Below are positions 48,660 through 60,597 of a DNA stretch of 64,000 nucleotides, one piece after another. The DNA lies in the NCBI GenBank assembly GCA_029783825.1, contig JAREIK010000353.1, positions 183,676 through 247,675 on the forward strand. Direction: 5' to 3'. The notes below the pieces were generated by a model. It ran no database searches. It worked only from the letters and a program-made list of their open reading frames with translations, and was not told where the DNA came from. A program made the position numbers and the translations under genes. Position 1 is the first letter of the stretch; the number at the start of each line of letters is the position of its first letter. Source of the stretch: Sapria himalayana. Its lineage: Eukaryota; Streptophyta; Magnoliopsida; Malpighiales; Rafflesiaceae.

Positions 48660-49945
48660 TATTTGAATGTTTCTCATTATTTACAATAAATATTATTAGA
48701 GCAGAAAAAAATATAATGAATTAGAAATTTTCGATAATTTGAGTATTAGCTTTTACGTCGACAATCAATGAGTATGAAGTGAGATGAAGAACAAAATAAT
48801 CAGTGATACCTGAAAGATGAGAAAAATCTTTCGCTATCATAGAGAATAATTTTGTATATTTTTCTTTAGTAAGTGTTATGATGGGTGAACTATGAGAGAA
48901 TCTCAAGATGGTTTTGATAGTTTATTTGTCTCTCTCTTTGTCTGTCACTCTATCTTAGTATTATGTTATGTTTTAGTTTTCTCTCTAAAAATAATGCTCA
49001 ACAATTGTCTATACTATGACTATTATTTCTATAGAATGTATACTATAGAAAAAAATCACTTTTGTCTATATATAGACACCATATCATATGTTTGAATTTT
49101 TCAAATCCAAATTTTCACTAAAATTAGGGTTTTTGAATACTTAAATTGATGGTAAGACACAATGCCTTGCTAGACTTAGAGAGAATATATGGTGTTGTGG
49201 TGTCTATATAAAAATAAAAATATACACAATATTATAGTTGATATTTGGAAAAAATGAGAGAGAAAATATTATAATTTGAGTATGAAAATTTATAAATGTT
49301 AATTTCTTATAATTTTTTTTTTATATTTAAATATTAATTTTTTTTCTTTTTTGTGGGTAAAAACCCAACAAGTATTGAACTTTTGTCCAATGGGTCTGGA
49401 TAGAAATCCAGTGGTTAAGATTAATATATTAACTTTTTTTATTTTTTAAAAAATGTTAATAATGCCACACATCATTGACGATTCCTGGCACGACATCGAC
49501 ATGTGTCATTGTTCCGTGGGGCTCATGCCTTGTGTGTGCTGCACGCCTTATTCTGAAAAATGAATAAAAAAAAGGTGTGTGGACTTCACGTGCTTATATA
49601 TATTTTTAAGTATCTGCAGGATTCACACATGGACTCAGCTTGCAAGTTGGGTCGTGTTCTCTTCAACTTGAGTCCATAACCCGACATGATCTCATTCAGT
49701 TGTTTAGTCGAGCCCAATTCATTTAGGTTGTGCCAACATTTCGTGCTATGTTATGCTTTAGCACGAGGATCAAATGGATAGTTCCTGCATGACATGAGCC
49801 ATGCCATAGCCACAGACTGGCTTGTTCTCGATGATGGCATGATTTCTAGTCATGTTGTGTCTTGCCTGACATAATTTTTTTGGGTCGTGTCATTGGTCGG
49901 GCTCAACCTACTTTGCTTATTTATCACCTCTTTACTAGTATATAC
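48660..49945 (-). mobile_element. Probable 5' part of another hAT relic
   Basis: About 49370-49430 reads like the shared leader block (CCAATGGGTCTGGATAGAAA, TCCAGTGGTTAAG, compare ATTGGATTCACCTCCAACGG complemented). 49480-49930 is richer in G and C with CATGTGTCATTG, GGCTTGTTCTC and TTGGTCGGGCTCAACC, and ends ..TTATTTATCACCTCTTTA near 49937. No transposase segment was recognised. Confidence 0.5.
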
Positions 49946-50134
49946 TCTTATTGTGTTAGATACTAATTTTTATATGATATAAGTATTTTAGTTAACTCGA
50001 TTATATATGTATGAGAATCATATGAAATATTAATTATCCGAGTATTAATATATTTGATATAACATATATAATTAATAATTAATTATTTTTTAGATTCTAC
50101 CTGACATTATCATCCATATAGAACTATTCATATA

Positions 50135-51988
50135 TAGATGTGTCAAATGGGCTGGGCCAGGCCAACCAAGCCCAAGACATGGACGGTTGGGTCGTGCCTG
50201 GCCCAACATGGCATGGCAATGACCCGTGCCTGTGCCATGCCGAGACCAACTAGGCCTCGTGCAGGGCAAGGCATGGCTCGATACCGATGCCCATGGGTGC
50301 GACTACTCGGCACGAGTCGAGAATGGCCCGAGCCCCTGACGGATTCACAAATTCCGTCATGGCGTTGGGCCCCAAACCAGACCTGTGGTTTATTCGACCC
50401 AAGTCCGAGTCCACCCCTCCCCAACAGTAAATTTTTTTTAAAAAAAATTTGAATGTAACCCGTTGGATCTCACCTCCAATAGTTATGGGGCAGAACCCAA
50501 CGGCCCAATTGTTCTACCCCAAATTAATTATTAAAAATAAAAAAAACTTTATTTTTAAAAAAATTCTTTTTATTAATCTATAAAACCTTTCATCTCTCTC
50601 TAAGAATTATGTTTTTCAAAAACATAAATCTCTTAATTCTCATTTTTTATCACACACTCTCTCTCCTAAATTTCTCTCTTAGGAATCAGGATTTTGGCTC
50701 GACTTTTTGTGACTTACAATTCAGGCTTGGCTTTGATTGGTATTTGAATAATTAAACATTAGATTTATGGTGCACGTGATTTATGCTGCTTTATGAGTAT
50801 TTCATATATTTTTAATTAGTTAACTCTTAACTATTAACTTAATTTAAAAATTTAATTAGTTTTCACATTCTCTCTCTCTCTACTTTACTCTTTAGTTTAA
50901 AAAATGACAAATAGTAATTTAAATAATGAAAATGAAATTAATTTAAATTTAGAAAATGAAAATTATATGCAAAGGTTTGAGACCATTGAAACTTTGGTTT
51001 CTCCGGTCACCTCCACCCAAACACAAAAAAAAAACAAAAAACTAGGACTTCATGTGTTTGGACTCACTTTAATATAATAAAATAAAAAATTTTATGGGTG
51101 TCGACGAAGAATGGGCACAGTATATATATTGTAAGAAATTTTAAAGTTGTAAAAGTTTGTGTGAGATTGGGCACCTTAAGAGGTATGCCGAACTATGCAC
51201 TAAAAAATATGGTGCATTAGATCCTAGGCAAACCCTACTTAGTGGTGAGTTTTTCGAGGCTAGATCCAGTTCAGTCGTAAAGTTTATCCCATTCATATAC
51301 CTCGGTGAGTTGGGAAGGGAGGGCATAACTAAACTAATCACCACGATAAGTCTTCCGATTAAATTTTCGGAGGATCTAATGGTAGTTAGTATCATGCAAC
51401 TATTTTTTCAGCCTCCATATCGTAGGATTTCTAGGTCCACATCTAGAACGACCTACTAAAATATTATAAGTTAAAAAATTAAACAATAATTAATAAATTT
51501 ATGGATTATACTAGAGTGATGTCTGTGATGTTTGATATTTGAAATAATCACGATAATACATCTTATGCATGCCTCACTATCCACTATGTAGATTCAAAAT
51601 GGACTCTTAAAAAATTTTAGGATTTTCTGAGAATTTGAATTCTCATGATTATTCGGTCATTTTTGAGAGTATGATGAAGATCTTTAAAGAATATAAAATT
51701 CAAAATAAAATTTTTAGTATCACATTTGATAATGCATCTAATAATGGAGTAATGATTAACATGTTTGTTATGAATATTAGAGATAGACCATTAAAAGAGA
51801 TTTTTCATATCAGATGTATGTGTCACGTGATTAACCTGATTGTACAAACGGAGATGGCGTGTTCCCTCACTTTAGAAAATATACATGACTCACTAAAATA
51901 CATTCTCACGCCTTTCAGATAATAAATATTCTGTAGTCTCTATTTGTCTGTGAATCTTAAGAAGAATACATATACATCTAATATGGAA
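50135..51988 (+). pseudogene. Ac-like hAT relic, plus strand, cut off by a CACTA-like element
   Basis: Starts TAGATGTGTCAAATGGG, has GC-rich subterminal sequence to 50420, the shared leader block (GGATCTCACCTCCAATAG, near 50465-50485), and transposase pieces: the start region (about 50904), 51157-51459 (GHLKRYAELCTKKYGALDPR, ELGREGITKLITTISLPI) and 51635-51922 (KIFKEYKIQNKIFSITFDNA, RCMCHVINLIVQ). In places it is well preserved, but stops and shifts are present. Similarity ends at about 51985 in the segment equivalent to FQSDVRHRW of the near-intact copy, where the CACTA-like sequence begins. Confidence 0.82.
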
Positions 51989-53269
51989 AATCTTGCTTTT
52001 ACCGACCAATGATATTAACAAATTTTCGTCGGTAACTTAATTTTTAAATATTTTTTTTGCCATTTTGAGTTTGATATCTTGCTTTTAAATATATATATTT
52101 ATATATTAAGTTTATGAAACAAAAGAAAAATACATTAGTACATGCATATTATATATAGTAAATAAGTCAAGAGAAAATAAAAACATGAATTCTCAAATCC
52201 AAGTTTTAGACATAAAAAAAGTATGTAAACACTCAATCATCCAACCTAGTGTCATATTCATGATGCTGAGATGTATTTGGTCCATATGATGATATGTCAG
52301 GTACTGGGGTAGAGCTGTCTACTATTGCTAATCTTGATGCGGTTGCTACAGGTGCTACTGTAGGTACTGGAGTATATGCTATAGCTGAAGCATTATACCT
52401 AACAATCCGAGGTAGATCATCAGAGTTGAACTATAGTTTCCTGAAACTTTTTTGTAAGCCAATCAAAACGTAGATGCAACTCATCCTATGTTATATATGT
52501 ACATATACATATATACTGATATATATGTACAAGTATTTACATAAAGCAGAGCATAAATACCTATTATAAAGTATGCATATCAAACAGCTAGATATTCTAT
52601 AATAAGCATAAAAAAATATGAGCAAACACCTTAATCAGGGCTTCAAAATCATCTTTGTTTGTTTTGAAATTACATTGAACCTACAAACACAAGTCATAAG
52701 AAATTTGCAACTAGATTTTATAAGATGAAAGTTCAATACATACATACATACATATAGTGCATTAATAATAATCTATCCATGAAATTGAAATTGCTTTCTC
52801 TCCCCTAGCTCTTCCAGTCACCATCTTTCTGCTGTGACAAAGCTATCCTAGTTGCGGTGCATCATGTCTAGTGAAAAATCCCTTTTCTATAAGCTTCGTA
52901 TGGAAAACATTACAATACCATATCTGTACGAAAATTAAACAAGTCAATCAAATCAAAATAAATAAATAAATAAAGTTATATTTTGATAAATATATTATAT
53001 TGTATTATATATGTGCATATATACTGTAATATTTATGAACATATATACTAGTGTATACATATACACTGTAGTATATATGTACATATATTGCAATGTATAT
53101 ATGTACATATACTGAGTATTTATATGTACATATAAATATTTACATATACTACAATGTATATGTACATATACATATATACTGGTATAGATGTACATATACA
53201 CTACAATGTATATGTATATATATACCAATGTATACATATACACTATAGTATATATGTCTGGTATGTAGT

Positions 53270-53627
53270 ATACATATACATCAGGACCTGCAACATCACA
53301 AACCATTCTATGACATGTAGTGTGATTCATATTATCCAAGATTATCTGATTAGTTTCACTTATTGACACCCGTACTGAACTTGAACACCTTTCGTGGACT
53401 TGCTTCTCACCATGGTATATCCAAACATAGTAATCCGGCACAAAACCATTTCTATACAAATGCACCTTCATAGTCTCAACATTCAAAAACTTTTTATCCT
53501 GACATTTAACTAAAGTACAATGACACCTTATAGTTGTGCCACCATTCACACACTCAGGATGCCTTAGAGCAAACTCAACAAATTCATCAACTTTATCCCC
53601 ACATTCATTAAAGAACATTTCATTCAC
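53270..53627 (-). pseudogene. CACTA transposase-associated domain fragment
   Basis: The minus-strand frame starts MNEMFFNECGDKVDEFVEFA and contains RCHCTLVKCQDKKFLNVETM, HLYRNGFVPDYYVWIYHGE, the pattern of the zinc-chelating N-terminal domain of plant En/Spm transposases (C-x-C-x3-KC, then H-x5-GF-x3-Y-x-W-x2-HGE). The frame then runs into TATA/CATA microsatellite sequence (52995-53260) giving a meaningless Tyr/Ile-rich tail. The rest of the transposase was not found. Confidence 0.75.
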
Positions 53628-54537
53628 TATTCGACCCTCTTACATCCATTCACAATCGTCTTCTATAACTAGTCACAAAAAAATCAATTTAGTAAACAAA
53701 TGCGATTGCCCTAAATTAATTTTATGTTCATTAACAATTTATTGTGGTTCCGATAAAGTTTTTTTTTGTAAGTGTGATATGCTACCTACTACACATCCAC
53801 CTGTCTAATAGTTATTTTCTCTTCAATAGGTTTGGTCTTAATCCATTATGGAGCATGAACATCAAACAACTAGAAATTTTGCCATGAGCATTTTAAAAAA
53901 AAAGGATCAAACACACTAACTAGGGCTGCAAAAATCATATTTGTTTGTTCAAAATTGTGTTGAACCTAGAAACACAGGGAACGAGAAATTTGCAACTAAA
54001 TTTTATAGGATGAAAGTTCAATACATACATGGATACATACATACATATATGACCTTTTTCTTTTCTAATAGATGCAAATTGTAATTGAAAAATAAAATCT
54101 TTTTTTATAACTTATTAATCTCAACACATTATGCCTAATCTAAATACCAAACAAAGTTTTTTAATCAACTACAAATTATTTTCCCATCCATTGCATCGTA
54201 ACACATAATGAGAAGCAGCTTTCAAAATTATGAAATTTGCTTGTAAAACTTCTTATTGCATCATAAAAGACTACTAGACTACATACCTATCTAGTATGGA
54301 GCCGTTGGGCTTTCGCTCGAGGCCTGAACACATTGTATGGGTTGGTATCATTTAAAAGGTGGAAGAGGTTTCAGAATCAACTACACCCCATTACACCAAA
54401 CACTTAGGAAAAATGTCAGTAAGATGAAAATAATTCATAACACACAAATAAATAGCAAGCATGCAATAGAATCTATAAAATCAACTCATGTGATTCATTA
54501 ATCACTGAAACTATTATTTATGAATAATGTCAAACAT

Positions 54538-54585
54538 AGAGGCGTCAAAATGACCGTGTTGTACCGGAATGGCTCATTATAGTGT
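54538..54585 (+). mobile_element. hAT-type left-end fragment
   Basis: TAGAGGCGTCAAAATGACCG, then TGTTGTACCGGAATGGCTCA, a family left end. It breaks off into the AT-rich array at about 54586. Confidence 0.55.
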
Positions 54586-56220
54586 GGCATATATGTATAG
54601 TTATATGTTATTATACATATAGTATATATAATTATAAATAATTATATATAGTTAAACATATAAGTATATATAGATATATTCATACAAGTAATTATAAGTA
54701 ATTATACATAAATGTATACAAATTTATAAACAAATATATAGATTTACATATATGTATACATAGTTTCAAATATTTAATTATATAGACTTTTATATAGTTA
54801 TATAAATATTTATATATAGATATACACATAGTTTAACAAAATGTTGTATGTTGTTATACATGTAATTATAATTATAGTCACATGTGGTTATACCTATTGT
54901 TACACATATAGTTAAACGTATATTTATACATGTAGGTTTATATAATTGTTCATTTAGTTTTATATATTTATACATATAGTAATGTATAGGTATGGATATA
55001 GTAAAATATTTTTTTATATACTACTATATACAGATATATATTAAATATAAGCTATAAATTTAATATTTTAATATAATTATGCATAAAACTTTTATAGTTA
55101 TATATATAGTAAGATATACTTATTTATAATTATATATTATTTTACATATAATATAGTTATAAATAATTATATATAATAAAATATATAGTTATATATAAAT
55201 ATATTCATATAAGTAGTTATACATAAATATATACAACATCATAAACAAATATATTGATTTAATTATATGAATACATATATGTATATATAGTTACAAATAT
55301 AGTTATGTTTAATTATATAGATATTTATTTAGTTATACAAATATTTATATATAGATATACACATATAGTTTAACATAATATTGTATGTTGTTATACATGT
55401 GATTATAAATATAGTTACACGTGGTTATACATATAGTTACACATATAGTTAAACTTATATTTTTATATGTAGGTATATATATTTGTTCATTTAATTTTAT
55501 ACATATAGTTATATGTAGTTAAATTTATATATGTATTTATATTTATATACCTACATATAGTTATATGTAGGTATATAATTTTACACATATAGTTAAACTT
55601 ATATTTATATATTTATACATATAGTTATGTATATGTATAGATATAGTAAAATACTTTTTTATATACTAATATATACAAATATATTTTAAATATAAGTCAT
55701 AAATTATATATTAAAATATAGTTATGTATGAAGCTTTTATAGTTATACATATAGTAAGATACAATTATTTATTGTTATATATTATTATACATATAATATA
55801 TAGAGTTATAAATAGTTATATATAATTAAACAAATAGTTATAAATAGATATATTAATACAAACGGTTATTATAAGTAGTTATACATAACTATATACAATG
55901 TCATAAACAAATATGAATATATATATATATATAGTTACAAATTTAGTTATATTTAATTATATAGTGTTACATAGTAATACAAATATACACATATAGTTAT
56001 AATTATGTATGTAGTTAAAGATACAATTATATATAATATTTATATACTTATACATTTAGTAAAATATAATGATATATAGTTATATATTATTATACACATA
56101 GTATATTTTGTTAGAAATATAGTTATATAAAAATATGCATATAGTTTTACAATATTATATACTTAAAAATTTGTCATGCATAATTATAAATATAGTTTTA
56201 AAAATAGTTTACTTAATTAT
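54586..56220. repeat. AT-rich satellite-like array (ATAGTTATACATA words)
   Basis: About 1.6 kb composed of variants of TATAGTTATACATATAG. A higher-order repeat is visible: the phrase ACATAAATGTATACAA at 54706 recurs at about 55221 and about 55883, each time followed by TAAACAAATAT, and ATATTGTATGTTGTTATACATG at about 54838 recurs at about 55378. Units are therefore roughly 515 to 660 bp, the second carrying an extra insertion-like segment. No coding capacity. Confidence 0.75.
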
Positions 56221-57244
56221 TAATATACTTATAAATTTAAACATTAGAAGAACAAATATCACATTGACAATTTATAGTTTTATTAATCGTGTAGAGTCAA
56301 AATCATATAGGTGATATGAAAATAGAAGTAAAAAAAAAAAGAAAATTGAGCGAAACTTAAAAAAAGTTAATACCCAATTATTTTGTAAAAATGAAAACCC
56401 ACTAGTGCTAATCAAATTGAGAGAGATGGATATATGTATATAACATTCCGAATGAGAAGAACAAAGATAATATTACTTGGCAACAAGAAGAGATTAATTT
56501 ATCGAGGTTGCTCCCATGTAGTCGCATTTTGCCTCTCGTTCGAACTTTGAAAGATAGAAATGTTGCCAAGTGTTAATGACTTAGTGAATTTTTTTTATCC
56601 AATAGAAAGCTTATATAAATACTAAACCGCATGTAAATAAATAAATAAATAAATATATATATACAATAAAATAAGACAAAAATAAATTTATGAAAAATAA
56701 ATAATTTAAATAAAATATTTGAAATATATTTTTATTTAATCATATATGTTATTATTTAATAAATTAATAAAAAAATATTATATGGTAATAAAGTATTCAC
56801 ACACACACACACATATTATATGGTTCTAAATATATTAGAATTCAATTTATTTTTTATTTATATAAAATGAAATATTTATAAAAGCATAAAATTTGAATTT
56901 TTAAGTCATTATAAATTTTATAGTTTGAAGTGTTCAATTAAAAACCACACCAAAATATTAATTTTTTGGATAGCCACTTTACCGATCATTTTTCATGGTA
57001 ATATATTTTTTGTCGGTAAATGGTCGGTAATTTATTGATAATTTTTTTTCACTAATTCCCTCCTAATTTACATACTAAATTCTGACCAAAAATATTTGGT
57101 CGATAAATATGGTCGGTCTTTGGTTGGAATTTTTTTTTTTCGAAATTTCTTTTTGGTCTCTAAATAGTTGTGAATTGGTCAGTAATTACCAACCTATTTT
57201 TTAGGTCGGTAATTTGGTTGGTATAATCATTATTTTTAGTAGTG

Positions 57245-58125
57245 AAATCTACATTTATTTAGTGACAAAAATACTATAATGACTCTCTCAATTCTCCTAC
57301 ACATATAGAGGAAACTTTGGCATCACATCATCATGATATATATGGATTTACTATCATTGATATTCCATCTTCATCTCATCTTGCACTTGAAGATACTGAT
57401 AGTACTATCTCACCTATCTTAGGAGACCGATGCATTGGTACTATTGCAGCGACACCACATGATATAAACAATTCATAATTTGCATGATAAGTTATGAGAA
57501 AATTTTTATTCGACCTATAATTGATAATAAATAATACATAGCTTTCTTAAATTTACTACATGCATCCATTATCATTATCTTTTTTTCATTTTAATTAAAT
57601 ATAAATTAATATGTGATAAATTATATTAAAATATCTGAATATTCGTATTTTTAAATAATAACAATGTATGATATTACTACTTATCGAACATTATCATTTA
57701 GAATTAAAATAATTTTTTTACAAAGTTTTGGATAATAAATATAAATGAGATAAATTTTAACATAATATCAGTAAAATTTGTGTATTTTGTTTATATGTAT
57801 ATGTATGTATTGATGTTAAATTACCTATAAGTTTATTCTTTCTGCTTCTCATATAAATGGAAAGATAATTAAAAAGAAATTAATTATAGAGGATATAAAG
57901 TGGAGTAATGTGTCCCAAAGTATGAAAGAATTTTATTGGGAAGAATTTGAGATACATTTTTATGCATTTACTTATTTTTTAATTTTGTATAATATGATTT
58001 AGTCTTAAAATAAATATATTACAATGTATTATTGTTTTATTTGATTTTTTTAGAAAAAGTACAAATGAAATAACAATTTGATGATCTCGGTGAAGAATAC
58101 ATGGAAATATATGATAAGTGTTAGA
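57245..58125. other. Unrecognised AT-rich sequence
   Basis: Non-coding to the eye. The 3' continuation of the hAT relic that was cut at 51985 was not recognised here. Confidence 0.5.
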
Positions 58126-58129
58126 TACA

Positions 58130-58850
58130 AGAAACTATGTTTTTGAATATACAAATCATAATTTTTTAAAACTTGAACACTATTTTAAAAATATATAATT
58201 ATTATTGTACATGGAGAGATATAGATTCAAACTCACTCCTTCCATATTCCAAAAAAAATTCCTTACCAACAATCACAAGATTGATATTCTGTCAATGTCA
58301 AAAATAATTATATACACACATAGAAAGACATATAGAAACACATATATGGCTATCTATCTATATGTGTGTGTGTGTATTTATATGTGTATATATATACATA
58401 TAAGCATACGCGCACACACACACACACACACAACCACACACACGCACACGTATATATTTATGTGTGTGTGTGTGTGTATAGACATATAAACACACACACA
58501 CACACACACACATAAATATAAATGCATATACACATATAAACATGTACATACACATATAAACACAGATAGACACATACATATATATACATATAAACACACA
58601 CACACACATACAAATAGTTGTATATGTATTTCTATATAACTTTCTATATTATATATACTTATTTTTGACATTGACATAATATCAAACTTGTGATCGCTAA
58701 CAATCAATCATTTTTTGTAATGTAGAGAGGTGAGTTCAAATTTCTATCTCTCTATGCTTAATAATAATTATATATTTTTAAAATTATATTTTGAGTTTTG
58801 AAAAATTATGATTTATGAATTAGAAAATGTGATTTTTTGATTCGCAATAG
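58130..58850. mobile_element. Long-TIR foldback element with CA/GT microsatellite core
   Basis: Two inverted arms of about 210 bp: 58130-58345 and 58612-58845. Shared stretches (second arm complemented) include AATCATAATTTTT, TTTTAAAAATATATAATTAT, GTCAATGTCAAAAATAA, ATATAGAAA and ATCACAAG. The loop of about 265 bp holds long TGTGTG and CACACA runs, which make spurious frames on both strands. The long inverted repeats suggest a Mutator-like or foldback MITE. No target duplication was identified. Confidence 0.7.
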
Positions 58851-59335
58851 TAATATTTGAATTAATTAAATTAATTTTTTTTTCAAAATTTGAAGGGTCA
58901 AATAAGATTGATTAATTTTAATGCAATAAAACATAATTATTTTAGGGTTTGATATAATTTTTTTTTAAATTATGAAAATTTGAAAAAAAAATATTATTAG
59001 TCTTTTGAAAAATTTAGTTCGTTTATCTCCCGCGATAACTGCTGTGCTGCTATTGACAAATGACAACGCCCGAGCAACGGATATTGGGAGACAAAGCCAG
59101 AGGTTTTGAATTCAAATTCAAAACTCTCAAATGTTTTCCCATTCCTGTTCATGTTTTAATGTTCTGAACAAAAACGCCTTAACGCTCTATCTACTTGATG
59201 AATTATCATCTTCCCGAGTACCGCGAAACCAGCACTTCATGCTTTTTCTACATGTAATTCCTGTTTATAAATTTTTTAAGTTTTCGCCTATGTAGTGCCT
59301 ATGCCTTATAAAGAGAGACTGATAGAGATAGGGAG

Positions 59336-59371
<36 letters not shown>

Positions 59372-59390
59372 AGAGGAGGTAGGAGAAAAT
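58851..59390 (+). promoter_or_regulatory. Upstream region of the TPX2-like gene with GA microsatellite
   Basis: Between the foldback element and the start codon. A (GA)n run lies at 59339-59369, directly in the presumed 5' untranslated region; GA-rich leaders are common in plant genes. TATAAAGAGAG at 59307-59317 could be a TATA box, but that would leave a short leader, so it is tentative. Confidence 0.45.
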
Positions 59391-60597
59391 ATGGAGATTG
59401 ATCCGGTGTTTGAAGCTCATAACATTGATCTTGATTACGAGTATGACGCAGCAATGTTCTTCGATTTTACCCGAGAAGAATCCGTCTTTGAGGCACAAGA
59501 CTCTGAACGGTGGTTCGAAAGAGCACTAAGTTATCCGCAGTCTCGTGAGTTTTTTTGCTCACATTAAAGGTTATTTGTCAGTTTCTTTACCTCTTGAGTT
59601 AATTGTGGAATAAGGACTCGTAATTTTGCCTTTGAGCTCTATATGTTACTTGCGAATTATGATTCTTACCCATGTTTACTTCTATATTTCATCTCATGTA
59701 ACAAACCTGTCGTTGAGAGAAGATTACCAAAGAACTAATTTTAATGCGGCGCCAAACTATAAAGCTGTGAAGAATGTGGTAACTTTATGCAATGATGGTC
59801 CTCAAGACTTGGAGATGGGTAATGTCGTAATGTGTTCTTCCCCGCAAATTTCTAGCTATCTCTTTTGTAGGTGCCAAGGATAAAAACTGATTTCTCTGAG
59901 AAATCTTGAGCAATTTACTTCGCCACCTTGTCACTCCTCCTAATTATGTATTGCTTCATGTTCTCTGTCTAGAATGTGCAGAAAATCATACAGAAACATC
60001 TGCAAATTTAAGAGGATGCTATGAACAAAATGTCTCTAATGGCAACTTTGAACTAGCGGCAGGTGATCGGCTTAATGCTTTTTGTTTTTTTTATTGATCT
60101 TCTTGATATCTTACTGTTTTAAGAATACATACTCTGAGTGGACTGCGAGAATGTTAGATATTATTCTGACGAAATTTGACTTTGAAAGAAATGAGTGTGC
60201 TTCATAATTTAAATATTTTTTTTAATTACTTTCTTACATTCCAACAGTTTATTCAAACAGGATTGGGATTTCACAATCACGGGTCTAAAGATAAACTGAA
60301 GGCAAAGGTCAAGTCGACTGCCAAGCCAAAATGTTTTAGGAGTTCAACTTTGATGAAACCTACAGCTAGTACATTAGCCAAGCAAATTTACCCTACTGAC
60401 GTTACAATTTCCAGGTTTCATTTCGAAAATGAAATTTATTCTGCTAGTATTCTGCTCAAGTTTTTTGCTTTTAATTTGCCTTTATTGTTAGATCCAAGAT
60501 GCTACTGCTTCAAAAGGAGAGGGCCTTATGTAGCATTTCAGTTATTGAAAGTCAAGCTATCAAGAGGCGAAAGTTAGAGGGCAGCCATGCTTACATG
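59391..60597 (+). CDS. TPX2-like microtubule-associated protein, first five exons (3' partial)
   Basis: Exons: 59391-59544, 59693-59818, 59973-60062, 60261-60414 and 60492-60597; phases agree at every join. The N-terminus MEIDPVFEAHNIDLDYEYDA, then FFDFTREES and ERWFERALSYP, is the start of plant TPX2-like proteins. Later LREDY (exon 2), STLMKPTASTLAKQ (exon 4) and SQAIKRRKLEG (exon 5, basic, NLS-like) also fit. TPX2 proteins bind spindle microtubules and, in this N-terminal region, Aurora kinase; those roles are inferred by family. The protein continues past 60597 (donor ATG|GTAAAA) into an intron that fills the rest of the window. Exon 2 has no AG acceptor: there is no AG between 59637 and 59713, and the only join that keeps frame and similarity follows TTTCAT at 59692. 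The gene may be damaged there or use an unusual site. Confidence 0.8.

Larger units (their letters stand above)
51989..57244 (-). mobile_element. Decayed CACTA (En/Spm) transposon
   Basis: The right end, complemented, starts CACTACTAAAAATAATG (57244), the hallmark CACTA terminus, followed by repeated ACCGACC/GGTCGGT subterminal motifs (56960-57220). The left side at 51995-52050 has similar motifs (TTACCGACCAATG, CGTCGGTAAC), but no exact CACTA end is left. Inside, on the minus strand, lies a transposase-associated domain (53627-53270). A segment of about 140 bp is duplicated at 52620-52756 and 53900-54044. AT-rich arrays fill 54590-56220. Confidence 0.75.

Noticed and set aside
52995..53260. 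Tyr/Ile-rich C-terminal part of the CACTA frame and a membrane-like protein on the other strand
   Set aside because: It is translation of a TATACATATAC microsatellite.
58205..58707. Cys/Val-rich and His/Thr-rich open frames
   Set aside because: They are readings of CA/GT repeats inside the foldback element.
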